64,000 nucleotides of DNA from Fagopyrum homotropicum (GCA_033239125.1 BSWB01000001.1:61609416-61673415), one strand, 5' to 3'; counted from the first letter of the stretch, positions 34,435-47,567 are shown. A program made the numbers and translations. The notes: a model not told the origin generated them from the letters alone.

Positions 34435-36793
34435 CTATTTCCTAGCATAGTAAATAGTGTTGGTCGGACGATCTTTCTTCTGTCCAAGTAGCTCTCCTAC
34501 GGCAATATCGCTAGAATCACACATGATCTCAAAGGGAAAGGTCCAATCCGGAGGTTGAATGATGGGAGCGGTGATCAATGCTTCCTTTATCCTGTAAAAA
34601 GCATCAAGGCATTCCTGCAAGAACTCAAAAATAGCATCCTAAATCAAAAGATCAGTAAGCGGTTTAGAGATCTTAGAGAAATCCTTGATGAACCTCCTGT
34701 ACAAACCTGCATGCCCAAGGAAATCCGTACACCTTTAACATAACAAGGTGGGAGAGTTTTCAATAGTCTCGATCGACCTCTATACTTCGGTTGGAAACGA
34801 GGTGTCCTAGAACAATTCCTTAGCTAACCATGAAGTGACACTTCTCCCAATTCAAAACGAGATTAGTGTCTTCACAACGTTTTAACACTAGAAAAGGTTA
34901 GCCAAACTATTATCAAAAGAGGAACCATATACAGAAAAATCATCCATGAACACCTCTATGATCTCCTCAATGTACTCGGAAAAGATAGCCATCATACAAC
35001 GCTGAAAAGTGGTGGGTGCGTTACACAATCCGAATGGCATCCTCCTATAAGAAAATGTCCCCCATGGACAAGTGAAGGTGGTCTTCTCTTGATCATCCGA
35101 ATGGATAGAAATTTGAAAGAAAGCACTATAACCATCTAAATAGCAAAAATGAGAGTGTTGTGCTAACCATTCAAGCATTTGATCAATGAATGGAAGGGGA
35201 AAATTGTCCTTTCTCGTTGCCAAATTCAATCTTTGATAGTCAATGCATATCCTCCATGCCATAACGGTCCTTGTGGAGATCAAATCGTTGTTCTTGTTGG
35301 TTACAATGGTCATCCCGCCCTTCTTGGAAACTACATGCACCGGACTTACCCATTTACTATCCGATATGGGAAATATGATACTTGCATCAAGCAACTTAAG
35401 AATTTCTTTCTTCACAACCTCTTTCATGATCGGATTCAACCGTCTTTGAGGTTCCCGTGAAGGCTTATGATCATCATCCATTAGTATCTTATGCATGCAA
35501 AGAGAAGGCTTAACACCAACAAGATCATCAATAATATAACCCATAGCCTTTCTATGAATTCTCAACTCATGCATTAACCTAGACAGTTCATCTTTAATAA
35601 GAGTAGCACTAACAATGAAAGGATATGTAGAATCCTGACCAAGGAAAGCGTACCTTAAGTGAGTTGGAATAGGTTTAAGCTCTAAGATAGGAGGTGCCTT
35701 AAGTGGTGGATTCGTACCTCCCTCCTCTTTGGAAGAGGATTTGGAAACTTCAGAAGAGATGGAAGAAACATTTGCATCATCTAATAAGAGAAAGTCCTTT
35801 GAAGAAGTGGAGATGTCATTTGCCTCAGGTGGAACTCGGTTGAGGCATCTAGGTTTAAACCGAGGTGGTAAACCGAAGTGATCTCCAGTTGACATCATCT
35901 CGTTTGCTTCAGAAACTGTCTCGGTCAAGGACCGAGATGATAGACCGAGGTGATCTCCAGTGAACCTCATCTCGCTTGCTCCAGAAGTCATCTCGGTCAA
36001 GGTACTGGGAGGTGGACCGAAACCTAATGTGCTTTTTGTCTCCTTGATGAGTTTTTCAAATTCAGCTCTTGGATCCTCTTCCAATGCTTCCAAGTTCGTA
36101 TATCTGTACCACATGAAACATATACGCCTTCCTCCATCATACTAAAACTCAAAACTTTCTCAAGATGATCTTTCATTAAGATAGAGCTCACCAATTCTCG
36201 AGAATCTTCTTCATCATAAATGTTGAAGATATCTTCTTCCAAAGGATGTCCCTTCATTGTGGCTGAGAGTGCAAACTCCACATGATCGTCCCCATTATTG
36301 AATGAAAATGTGGCATTCTTACAATCAATATTGCATCCCAAAGTTGCAAGGAATGGTCTTCAAGGAATGATAGGAATAGGATAATCTGCAGGAATGTCCA
36401 ACACCATAAAGTCTATGGGTATGTAAAAATTACCTAGCTTTACGAGAATTTCCTCTAAGATTCCAATGGGACGAGTAATGGGACGATCCACCATGTATAA
36501 AGTCATCTTAATGGGCTTAGATTCTCCAAGACCGATCTTCTCACAAAGTGCTAGAGGAATGATGTTCACGCTTGCTCCTAGATCACAAAGTGCATCGTAA
36601 GTCACATCCCCAACTGCGATGGGAATGCAAAAAGAACCGGAATCTCTTAGCTTTGGTGGCATATATTCTTTCATGATTTGAATAAGTTCCGAAGATCTAG
36701 AGGTCATCCACACTTCTTCAAAATCTTCCAGCTTCCTTTTCCTTGATAAGATCTCTTTCAGAAACTTCCCATAGGCGGGCATACCTAGGATTG
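34435..36793 (-). pseudogene. Athila-like protease, RT and RNase H start of element G
   Basis: On the minus strand from 36793: protease (MPAYGKFLKEILSRKRK, CDLGASVNIIPL), the ILGRPF-type region, a linker with class-1 words (35835-36010), then RT in one long frame (34888-36114) with CIDYQRLN, MPFGLCNAPTTFQRCM and an intact catalytic FMDD at about 34940. A frameshift follows, then the RNase H start (FEIMCDSSDIAVG), ending at YYARK (34435). The 41 bases between it and J are unassigned. Its gag lies beyond F, outside the window. Confidence 0.9.
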
Positions 36794-38435
36794 TGATGAC
36801 ATGAATTATATGCCATTATAATCATGCATATTGTGAATGTTTTCCCTCAATTTCTCATACATTCGGAGATATTTGTGTGCCTTTGAGCTCTATTTCATAT
36901 ATATATCGGAAATAGAGATCTACACGAGTTTTGATTGAATTGTAGGTGAAAAAGATGGATTTGGATGCAATAATGAGAAAGGAGTAGCTAAGGTCGGTGA
37001 GGAAGCATAAGAGACCATTGAGGAGTCATTAGGAGCAAGGAAAGTGCGTGGAAGAGTAAAACAAGGAATTGGAAAACAAGCCAAAAGACGAGCACTCTCA
37101 ATGAAGAAAAATCGGGTGATTTATCTCTTGAATCGAACAATTTTCCTGTAGAAAAATCAGACGAGTAAGTGTATAAATCGACCGATTTTCACCTTTAACC
37201 GTCTAATAAAATATAACGTTCGAAATCCCAAAGCATTGGGCCAGAAGAGGGATATGTCATGCAGCCCATTAGCGATTTTGGGTTATGTTGGAACCCTGGC
37301 AAACGAAAGACAAGAGGTCGCACCGGATTGGAGATTGACGATAGAGGATTGGAGATTCTTGGAGAGGAAGAAAGTTGTGAAAGGAAGATAGAGTTCAAGA
37401 TTCAAGAAATTTGTGAGAGCTTTGATTATTGTTCGTTATTATGATTTATGAACACATTCTATTGAGTACTTTGAGAGATTTTGTTGAGGTTTTGAAGGAT
37501 TGATTACAGATTTTGGAGATTTGTCAAGTTTTACACGAAGTTTGGTTTTTATTTGATTTTCTTTATTCAATCTTGATTTTGATTCAAAAATGAAAATGAT
37601 TGGCTAAAAACCTTGTGATTCTAGGGAGAATAGTTGATGCTTGAGGCATAGATGATGATATACTGAACTCATTTAACCATTTGGATCCTGAGAGTTGGGA
37701 TTTAACCTTTGCGATTGCAAAAAATCATGGTGTTCTTCAAGAAATCGGCCGATTTTCTCTAGGAACAATCCGATTTTTCGGGGCTGACATTCCTTAATGC
37801 TTTATCCTTTAACCAAAGTTAGACCTTGCCTAAGTCCTAACATTGCTTAACCTTTATAACCCTTATCCAAGTGTAAGAAGAGACTTCATCATTGATTCTT
37901 CACTTGGTAACTAAAGTCTACAAGATTTGGGTAATAGAGAGACTCAACATCCTTTATTATGGTTTGACTGTACCTTTCATCTTTACCTTCGAGAGTCATA
38001 TCCTTGGGTTTTGGTGAGTGGTTTGAGTGTTAATCCTTACCTTGAGTACTCTTCTTGATGAGACTCAACATCCTTCGGGTTGAGAGCTTCTAAGTTGGGA
38101 TAAGTGAGTAGTGGAACTTCATCGTACATTATTCCCTTCTTCGAAACACATAACCTTGACAATACCAAATCTGTCATTTGATCTTTAGAGTGTCTTGAAT
38201 CGAAAGCCACAGTTGGATACTTGAATCCTTGGAATCATTTGTCTCTTAATATCTTTACAAAAGCTTTTTACTCTTTGCCAAACGGTTTTTTAAACTGATT
38301 TTATTCTCACCAAATCTCTGAGTTCGACTCTAGAATTTCTTGCTTTACTACAGCTGATCCGTACAATGCGGGTTCGCTTTTCTTGAGTTTTGCATATAAA
38401 AATAAGACTTTGATGCACACACCTTTGAGCGAACA
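36794..38435 (+). repeat. 5' LTR of element F
   Basis: 1642 bp, TGATGACATG...GAGCGAACA, preceded by the presumed duplication GATTG (36789-36793). F was inserted in G protease. It has class-2 words AAATCGACCGATTTT (37175-37189) and GAAATCGGCCGATTTTC (37741-37757). The repeat GAGACTCAACATCCTT occurs near 37950 and 38060. The 3' end of F is outside the window. Confidence 0.88.
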
Positions 38436-38441
38436 AGTTTT

Positions 38442-38459
38442 TGGCGCCGTTGTCGGGGA
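38442..38459 (+). other. Primer binding site of F (tRNA-Asp type)
   Basis: TGGCGCCGTTGTCGGGGA lies six bases after the LTR, one base off the canonical site. Confidence 0.88.
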
Positions 38460-38566
38460 TTTGGTCAAGAGAAAATTTTGTTTTTCGGTTGTCTAGCTTG
38501 GGAGCTTTTGTTCTTGTTATTTGATCTATGTACTTTAGTGAATTTGGTAGATTTCTCCTTAGGTAT

Positions 38567-39041
38567 ATGCAAAGGTCTCGATTTGAGAAAGACCTCGTTC
38601 CTTTTGACCCTGAACTTGAAAAACTCTCAAAAAACGGTTAAGGGAAGGAAAAATTGTTTAACACAATGAAAATAACCTCCAAGTTGAGTTGGATGAGACT
38701 CGAGCTCTCCTTAATATAAGTGAAAGGAAACTTATTGAGGAGAAGGTTGTAGCTCGTGCTGATAGAGAGCGATTGCAAGCTGAAGTAAATGAAATATGGC
38801 CGATGATCCAACAAGTAAACTTGGAAAAAGCCGCCAAAGCTAAGAAGGACGAATCATCCGACAATGACATGCCTGAGCTGGAAGAGATAGTGCATAATCC
38901 ACCACCTAATCCTCGTTATCCTGCTAGAGATGAGATAGTTTCTACTATCGTGGCTGAACCACGAACTCTTGGGCAATGTATGGATCCGAATCAACAGCCG
39001 CACCATTTGGGCGTGAATCTTGGAGATCCGGATGAGCATGA
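38567..39041 (+). pseudogene. Gag N-terminal part of F
   Basis: Start at MQRSRFEKDLVPFDP, equivalent to the gag starts of A, B and C. A frameshift in a run of A near 38630 moves reading into the frame containing the Glu/Arg-rich coiled-coil region and SSDNDMPELEEI. It is interrupted by E at the codons for GDPDEHD and resumes at 63152. Confidence 0.85.
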
Positions 39042-40968
39042 TGTAAGACCCTAGTAGCTGAGTTGCTGAGAGTGTGAGCAGAGGGCCAGGATTATGCCTA
39101 GATTGCCTCTGTGTGACCTAGGAGGCGCCCCTACGGTTTGCCTAGGCCACCCATGCGGCTCACAGAGTCCGCCCTTGCGGCTCTTTGTGCTGCAGCCGTC
39201 TTCTTTGACCCTTTGACCCATGTTTTACTCTTCTTACCCTTTTATAACCTTCATCTCTTAGCTTTGATGAGGATTTATCATTCTCAACTCCATCTCTCTC
39301 TCCTACGTACATCTTCTTCTGTCTTCCTTCTCCCTTGGATCATCTTTGCTAGTTTCTTCCTTGAGTTTGTGTAGTTTGTGAGAGTTTTGGATAGCTTTGC
39401 TTGGCTTTGATGTTGTTGTGCCTTGTTGAGCCAGCTTGTGGTGTGTTGATGTTGTGCTGATCTCATGGAGAGCTTGGTTGGTAAGCTTCCATGGCTTTTC
39501 TTCCTTCTTTCCTCTTTTATTCATCTTTTCCTCTCTTTCCTTAGCCTAGCTTAGATTCCTTAGGCTTGGATCATGTTTCAGCCATGTTCGGCTTGTGTTG
39601 ATGTATATATATATGTATGTTCTATATGTATGTTGCTATTGGAGTGAAGGAGTAAAGAATCAAAGGAAAAAGTGAAGAAAGGACTAAGGTAGTGTCTTCT
39701 ACTGTCCAGCCGCCCCTGTGCCACTTTCCAGCCGCCTCTGCACCAGCCAGGATCCGCCCCTGAGGCCACCAGTGAGCCGCCCCTGTGTCACCTGCATCAA
39801 CAAGGGTCTTCTCTTGGTTCTGCAGGTGTGTGTGTGCTTCTAGGCTTTCCTTAGGATGCCTTTGTTCCCTCCTTTCCTAGTATGGAAGTATAGGATCATG
39901 CTAGAGGTGCGAGGATGTGTTTGGTTGAGGTTATGATCGGTTTATGCCTTGTATGGCTTTTGATGCTCATTAGGTTGTGAGTTTAGGTTGTGGATGATCC
40001 TATGGATCCCTTTGGGTCTAGGTGTGACCCTTGTATTGTTAGGAAATTGATATATCTCTTTATGCCCTGTTTATAGGTGGTGTTGTCCCTCCAGTGTAGA
40101 GGTGATCGTGATTGAGTTTGATCGAGGTTGAGGTAAGTCTGTAGGACTTACTTAGCTGCCATTCTTATATTGGGTGTTTGCATGAGTGGTGTGTGATTTA
40201 TATGTTTACTATAATAGCATGAGATGTCGTTTTTACCGACCTATGTTTTATTAATTGCCCCGTATGTGTGGTTGTGATAACCTTTCCCTTTCATCCTGCC
40301 GTGGAGTCTGGGAGGTTCTCTGATGTCAGGCCAGACTAACTTTACAGGAAGGGCATAATCCATTCCCATACAGTACATGGATTGTGTGACCGATACTTGT
40401 GCAGCTGGCTAGCAGGCTTAGAGGCGAGGATGTATCGGTCCTTGTGTCACATAGTTTCATATATATTTATATGTACAATTTGGGTGAATGACCATTATAT
40501 TGAGATGATAAAATGGGTAAATCTGTGAAAGCATGCTGATGTGTTTATCTTTCTTTGATTGTGATTGTGCTTATGTATTACTCTATATATGTGTATGGAT
40601 AGCTAATGGTTTGCTACCATGTTGTAGATGCCCCACAGGATAGGCATGCCGCTGGGTGATCTAGTAGAGTGGCAGGCCGAGGACGTCTCGTATATAGGTT
40701 GTTGTGGCCTTTTTGGTTTGTTTACCTTTTCCCTCCTGTGTGAGGATGATCTTTTGTTACCTCTTGTGTGAGGGTGTTGGTTTATATACTCGGCTATGTT
40801 GTCTTACCTTTTGGTTGTAAAGTTTTTACAGTTTTATGTATTTGTTTTTATATCTGTTTGTGCCATGTTATAAGGTCCAATGAACTTGTTGTCAGCCTAT
40901 GGTCAAGATCCATTGTGAGATCCTATTCCAATGTGGCACTGCGAGTCCCGCAGATTCGGGGTATTACA
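39042..40968 (+). repeat. 5' LTR of chromovirus E
   Basis: 1927 bp, TGTAAGACCC...GGGGTATTACA. E is flanked by CATGA (39037-39041 and 63147-63151) and inserted in F gag. It has class-4 words at 39124-39185 and 39706-39790, and a GTAAGTC stem-loop at 40133-40151. Only the last 485 bp of the other LTR survive (62662-63146). Confidence 0.9.
40133..40151 (+). promoter_or_regulatory. GTAAGTC stem-loop in LTR E
   Basis: GTAAGTC and GACTTAC flank a five-base loop (TGTAG), preceded by GAG as a splice-donor-like context. It is homologous in position to the stems in I and J. Confidence 0.5.
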
Positions 40969-40973
40969 AAGTT

Positions 40974-40986
40974 TGTATCAGAGCCT
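40974..40986 (+). other. Primer binding site of E (initiator-Met type)
   Basis: TGTATCAGAGCCT follows the LTR end and matches TGGTATCAGAGCC with one G lost. Confidence 0.8.
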
Positions 40987-41192
40987 TAGGTTTACAACAA
41001 TGGCACTTGCTACATGCAATGAGGTTTGATAGGTAAAATAAACATTGCCATATGGGGTCTGAGGTTTTCTAAGGTTTTTGGTTTTAAATGTTGTTTTGGG
41101 TTAGATGTACGGGAAGTTGCCACTTCTGCTATGGATCTTTGCAGTATAGTTATGTATATATGTATTATGGTTTATGTATGTGTATGTGTTAA

Positions 41193-41231
41193 GTATGTAT
41201 ATATATATATATGTGTGTATATATATATATG

Positions 41232-41280
<49 letters not shown>

Positions 41281-41287
41281 CTATACA
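41193..41287. repeat. (TA)n microsatellite upstream of E gag
   Basis: Interrupted TA runs with TATG units lie 50-140 bp before the gag start codon. They create long but meaningless Tyr-Ile open frames. Confidence 0.95.
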
Positions 41288-41333
41288 TATGGCCTATACA
41301 AAGCCTTATAAGTTATGTGTGCATACCCCCCAG

Positions 41334-44300
41334 ATGGCTCGGACTAGAGTTATTGCCTCTGTAGGCAGACCTAGAGGTAGACCACGCCGTCCTCCGGGTG
41401 TGGTAGGTGAGGGACCAGTTCCCGCTGCTGATCCACCAGTGGTGGAGGAATTACATGAGGAGGTTGCAGAGAGTGTTGTTCCAGAGACGGGGAATGGTGG
41501 ATCTAGGAGACATCATTCACACCGAGCTCAGTCTGATGACATTGACCGTGGCTCCATGGGAGGACCGGAGTTTAGAGAGTACCTCAGACGTTTTGAGGAG
41601 GATATTAGAGCTGGCAGAAGGGCCGCAGATTTACCAGTACATGAGGGATCTTTTGAGAGATCTCAGGGAGCGACATGGGTGCCAGCTGCACCTGCACGTG
41701 TTAAGCCAGTTCGAGCTGTGGAGGAGATTCGAGGGCCTCGACCAGATGCCTGGTTGAAGGCATTTCATCAACAGGGAGTACAACCCTTCTCATGAGAGAT
41801 AGGGTTACAAACTGAGGTGTGGATAGGGCATGTAGACTCAGCTTTAGAGTCTATAAGATGTCCTGAGGATAGACGGATAGAGCTAGTATAGTCTTTATTC
41901 CGTGACCTTGCACACTAGTGAAGGAGGACTGTACGGACCAGAGCCACCAATTATGATCACATGAAGAGCATGATTAGGGAGCAGTTCTGCCCTGCCTCAC
42001 TAAGGAGGGAGAAGCTGCAGGACTTCGTGGAGGCCGGCTTTGAGGACGAGCCTATTGCAGATGCCATCCGCCGCTTCCAGACTGAGTTAGCTTTGCTAGG
42101 TCCAGCTGCACCATCTGAGGACCAGCATGTGTACATGTTCTCTCGTCGTCTAAGGGAGAGCACGCATTCATACATGGCGGAATTCCATTGCGAGTCCCTA
42201 GATGAATATCAGGACCGGGCTTCTGCTTTTGAGAGGGAGCAAGCCAGTTAGAGGAAAGCTTCTCAGACGGGATGGTCTGAGAAGAGGCAGTGCACTAGGC
42301 AAACCAATGGAGTTGGAGGAGCATCTATTTCTAAACTAGACCAGAGACGTCAAAGTTACCCCTCGTCTGTACTGAATGCAGATAAGGGACGATAATGTTA
42401 CAATTATGGTGACCCTGGCCATTTGAGGCCATATTGTCCCAGACCAGTTGTGACTTGCTTTACCTGTGGTAGACTAGGCCACAGAGATGCCTTCTGTAGG
42501 CAGGATGGAGTTGCATCTCAGTAGGGTTCTTCCCTAGTTAGTGTAGCCAGAGGTGGTCACATTACACCTCAGCAGCAGACACAGGGAAAACAGAGAGTCT
42601 TAGAGCGTCCATCGACTCAGGGTTCTGCTCCAGGACCGAGTAGAGGCAAAGGTAGAGATGTTGGCACCAGTGATGCCAAAGGAGCCCGAGGGCGAGCTTT
42701 TTAGTTGAGGAGTGTAGAGGATCCACCTGCACCGGCTGCTACATGTACCATTCTGCTTCATGATTTACTTGTTAGAGTCTTGTTTGATACTGGTGCTACG
42801 CATTCATTTATTTCTGATACATGTGTTGAGCGGTTGAGTTTAGCTACCATAGAGGGGATACCCTTTACTACAGGGTTACCCGATGGTAGTCGGGTTAGAG
42901 GTACCCGTGAGATACGTGGTTGTCCCCATCATTTAGGAACTCGTGTTTTACTTATTGACTTCTTAGTCATGCCATTGATGCATGAAGAAGTCATATTAGG
43001 TATGGATTGGATGTGTAGACACCATGCGGTTCTGGATGTGGGTAGACGGACTATTACAGTCTCTACCGAGGTTGGTCATATTGAGGTCTTCCGAGGTTGG
43101 GACCTTGGGAAGATGGGTTATGTCATCAGCGCCGTACGAGCCGCTAGATTGATTGCACATGGATATGATGTCTTCTGGTGCTACGCCATGAAGGATGGAG
43201 AGAGTCCAGCTTTGGAGGTCATTCCAATAGCCTGTGAGTTTGCAACGTATTTGTTGAGCGTTTGAGCTTGCCGCCTCAGAGGAGTGTGGACTTCATCATA
43301 GAGTTAGAGCGTGGTACGAGACCCATCTCGAAGGCCATATACCGTATGGCACCTATCCAGATGTTGGAGCTGAAGAAGCAACTCGAGGAGTTGGCTGAGA
43401 AGGGCTTCATACGCCCTAGTGTTTCACCATGGGGTGCAGCTGTCCTCTTCGCGCGGAAGAAGGACGGATTTTTGAGGTTATGCATTGATTACAGAGAGCT
43501 GAACAAGGTGACCATCAAGAACAGGTATCCACTACTTCGTATTAATGATCTACTTGATCAGCTTTAGGGAGTTACAGTATTCTCCCGAATTGATTTGCGC
43601 TCAGGATATCACCAGTTGAGGGTGAGAGAGCAGGACATGTACAAGATGGCATTTCGTACCCGTTATGGACACTACGAGTTTGTAGTGATGCCATTCGGCC
43701 TGACGAAAGCCCCAACAATGTTCATGGAGTTGATGAAAAGTATTTTCATCGACTTCTTGGACTAGTTTGTACTGGTCTTCATTGACGACATTTTGGTATA
43801 CTCTCGTAGCAACGAGGAGCATGCGCGTCATCTAAGGATGGTTTTACAGACTCCAAGGGATAGAGAGTTGTATGTTAAGCTCTCTAAGTGCGAGTTTTGG
43901 ATGTCTAAGGTTCCTTTCCTTGGGCATATTGTCTCCGCCGACGGGATTATGGTTGACCCGGCGAAGATTGAGTCTGTTGCTGCATGGACGACACCGACGA
44001 ACGTTAAGGAAGTGCGTAGCTTTCTTGGCCTAGCCGGTTATTATAGACGCTTTGTGGAGGGATTTTCTGTGATCGCCCGTCCACTGACGAGTCTTCTGAG
44101 GAAGACCACCAGGTTTGTGTGGACCGACCAGTGTGCCCAGAGTTTTGAGGAGTTGAAGAGACGTTTGACTTCTGCTCATGTGTTGGCACAGCCAGAGCGT
44201 TCTGATGATTTTGTGGTCTACAGTGATGCATCCAAGCTAGTCTTAGGATGTGTGTTGATATAGAGAGGTAGAGTGATTGCTTATGCGTCTAAACTGCTAA

Positions 44301-45889
44301 AGAGGTATGAGGAGAACTACCCGACTCATAATCTGGAGTTGGCAGCGGTAGTTCATGCTTTGAAGATCTAGAGACATTGCTTGTATGGTGCCACATGTTA
44401 GATCTTCACAGAACATAAGAGTCTGAACTATATTTTCACGCAGCGGGAGTTGAATAACCGCCAACGTCGATGGCTTGAGTTGATCAAGGACTTTGACCTT
44501 GAGATTTTGTATCATCCTGGAAAGGCGAATATTGTAGATGACGCCTTGAACAGGAAGACGCCTCGAGAAAAGGCGATTGTGAGATTGACAGTACAACCTC
44601 AACTTCAGAGGGATCTAGCTTGGCTAGAGCTGGACATCCGGTTTCCTGATGAGGATGCCCAATTATATGCTTTAGAGGTTTGACCTGATCTATTGGATGA
44701 GATCCAACAGAAGCAGGGGACCTGCCCGACCATGATGAGGATTAGAGAGAGGATGTCTCGTGGAGAGGCACCACAAATTTCTGTTGGAGCAGATAGAGTG
44801 ATGAGGCGACATGATCGTATCTGTGTACCTGCCGATGCAGAGTTGAGGCAGAGGATCTTACAGGAGGCTCACTGTACACCTTACTCTGTACATCCAGGTA
44901 CGAGTAAGATGTACCCTGATGTGAGACGTTCATATTCGTGGGGAGGGCTGAAGCCCGATGTAGCCAGATTTGTGGCTTAGTGTGCGACCTGTCAGCAGGT
45001 CAAGATAGAGCATTGCAGTCCTGATGGTGAGCTCCATCCACTTCCAGTTCCGCAGTGGAAGTGGGAGGACGTCTCCATGGACTTTGTGACGGGATTGAGG
45101 CCCAGTAGGAGTTTTGATGCTATTTGGGTCGTGGTTGATAGACTGATGAAGACGGCACATTTCATTCCGATCAGAGAGACGTGTCCAAAGAGTAGATTAG
45201 TTGAGGAGTACAATAGACAGATAGTGAGACTCCATGGTGTACCGAGAACGATCGTCTATGATCGAGATGGACGGTTCACCTCGAGGTTTTGGCAACAGAT
45301 TTAGATTGCTTTGGGGATGAGTCTAAACTTCACGACTGCGTTTCACCCCCAGACCTATGGTCAGTCTGAGAGGACCATCCAGACTCTGGAGGATATGTTG
45401 CGAGCTTGTGTGTTGGATTGGGTAAAGGGATGGTCTGATTACCTCCCACTTGTTGAGTTCTCATACAACAAGTCTGGCATGCATCTATTGGGATGGCTCC
45501 TTATGAGGCACTGTATGGACGTAGGTGTCGTACACCTTTATGCTGGGATGAGCCTAGCAGTATTAGTGGGATAACGCCAGAGCAGATTCAGGATGATATG
45601 GCTAGAGTAGCGCTGATTAGAGAGAGGATATTGGCTGTACAGAGTCGCTAGAAGTCATATGTAGACAAGTGGTGTCAACCTCTAGAGTTCAGCGTAGAAG
45701 CTCATTTTTGGTTGAGAGTATCTCCGACACGTGGCGTCAGACGTTTTGGCATAAAGGTGAAGCAAATTCCCCGATATGTCAGTCATTTTGAGATACTGGA
45801 CAGAGTTTGGAGGGCAGCCTATAGATTGGCTTTGCCTCCGAGGTTAGAGGGAATTCACCATGTGTTCCATGTGTCTCAGTTGAGAGAGT
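41334..45889 (+). pseudogene. Chromovirus gag-PR-RT-RNase H-integrase of E
   Basis: Start at MARTRVIASV. Gag carries a capsid-like region and two zinc knuckles near 42398-42500: the first is damaged (CYNYGDPGHLRPYC), the second intact (CFTCGRLGHRDAFC). Protease has DTGATHSFI (about 42790) and ILGMDWM. RT has CIDYRELNKVT and FIDD (43778-43789). RNase H follows. Integrase has H and C zinc ligands (HCTPYSVHPG, CATCQQ) and core motifs WEDVSMDFV, YDRDGRF and FHPQTYGQSERT. Gag and protease share one frame with stops (41793, 42249 and others). A frameshift lies near 43260 and another near 45487. The C-terminal GPF-type region ends at D (45889), so any chromodomain is lost. Confidence 0.93.
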
Positions 45890-47543
45890 TGTTAGCATTA
45901 AATATGACTATATTTTATGCACTTGTTTTAGTTGTTTTTCCCACTTTTATGCGTACATAAATATGAGTTTGAAGCAATTGTGAGCTCATTCACCCACTTT
46001 GTCGATATAGAGATCTACACTAGCTTTGTTTTGTTTATAGGTGAATAAAGGCTTGGATTGAAGCAAAATATGGAAGGAAAGGAGTATTTGATCATGCTTG
46101 ATGGCAAAGAGATGCTTTGGAGAAGCTAAGGAAGGAGCATGAGTAAAGAACATCACGAAATAAAGGCTTTCACAAAGAATTTGTATTTCCACGCCCTAAA
46201 TTACGGCCGTGGACTTGGCATTGGATCATGGAAAGTGAATTTGAAGCACAACAGAAAGTTACACGGTCTAAACCACGGCCGTGGAAACTTGTACTAGACC
46301 GTGATTTCCATGACAAAGTGACGTGTCATATTTTCGACGTCAGCGACGGTTATTGGGCTTTCTCGTAACCCTATTTCGCCCTATTAGAAAGCTTGAGAAG
46401 GGAGTTTCGAGGACGGCTGTTGGAGGGTTCATTTTACTTTCGGGATTGAGACGAAGGATTGGAGGCTCGGATTGTGGCTTGTGAAAGACGTGATTTTGGA
46501 GATTGTGTACTTTCGGGATATCTTAGGGTTTACATTGGAGGACGGATTGACATCCCGTTCTTTGTTATTTCTCTAGATCGTTGTGAGAATTTCTATTCCT
46601 ACTATTCTGCATTCATCAAACATACTTTGTTGTAGATTTGAGTTTTGTTATTGGATAGTTATTGAGTTTTCGGAGTTTTATACCTTTTTTCTTTTAAACT
46701 TGATTTTTGATATGATGATGATGATTATTGGCTAAAATCCTTTAGCAATTCTAAGGTGAAGGGTTGATAGTTGTGGCTTAGATGATGATAGATCGATCAT
46801 AAACAGATTGGACCCTGAGAGTGTGAGAAACCTCATCGACGCCCTAAACCACGGTCTGTTCTTGAGTTTCATGGCCGTGGAATCTCAAGATCTAGCCGTG
46901 ATTTTCTCTGTTTTACGACCTTTGCTTTTGCTTTAACCCAAAGTTAAAGATTACCTTTAACCTAGCGTTGACTTGCCTTACCTAGGTAGTAGTGAGACTC
47001 AACATCCTCTATTTCGGTTTCGAGTGTCACAACCTTAACCATTTTAGTTTATCTTTGATTCCTTGGGTTTGGGCATGGGTATTTGAGATTAATTCTTACC
47101 TGGATAGCATGGGTATTTGAGATTAATTCTTACCTGGATAACCATTTTAGTTTTATACCTTTTCTCTGCATTGAAGCCTCAACAACCTTTATAGAGAGAG
47201 TCCTTGGGTTAGACATATGGAGATTTGGAACTTCACCGTACTCAACCTTACCTTAGTTATACCTTTGCAATCTCAATTTTGTCCATATATCTATAGAATA
47301 TCTTGAATCGATTGCCACAATTGGATACCTGGATCTTTAGGATTGTTGTTTTCCCAATTATTTGCAAAGCTTCTACACTTTTGATTGCTCGATTATTCGA
47401 AACTGATTTTGTTTCATCAAATCCCTGAGTTCGATACTCTGGAATTCTTGCTCTACTACACCGATCCGTACACTGCGGGTTCGCTTGCTTTGATTTCAGT
47501 TTTATAATTAAAACTTATTTGCACGCACACTTTGAGGCGAACA
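45890..47543 (+). repeat. 5' LTR of element D
   Basis: 1654 bp, TGTTAGCATT...GGCGAACA, inserted in E pol after FHVSQLREL. It is preceded by AGAGT, presumed one half of the duplication. Class-3 words occur at 46201-46213, 46271-46286 and about 46850-46900. It is closely related to the B LTR. Confidence 0.9.
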
Positions 47544-47549
47544 AGTTTT

Positions 47550-47567
47550 TGGCGCCGTTGCCGGGGA
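47550..47567 (+). other. Primer binding site of D (tRNA-Asp type, canonical)
   Basis: TGGCGCCGTTGCCGGGGA is exact over 18 nt, six bases inside the LTR. Confidence 0.92.

Noticed and set aside
41026..41364. 112-residue frame with long Tyr-Ile repeats
   Set aside because: It is translated TA microsatellite in the E leader, not a membrane protein.
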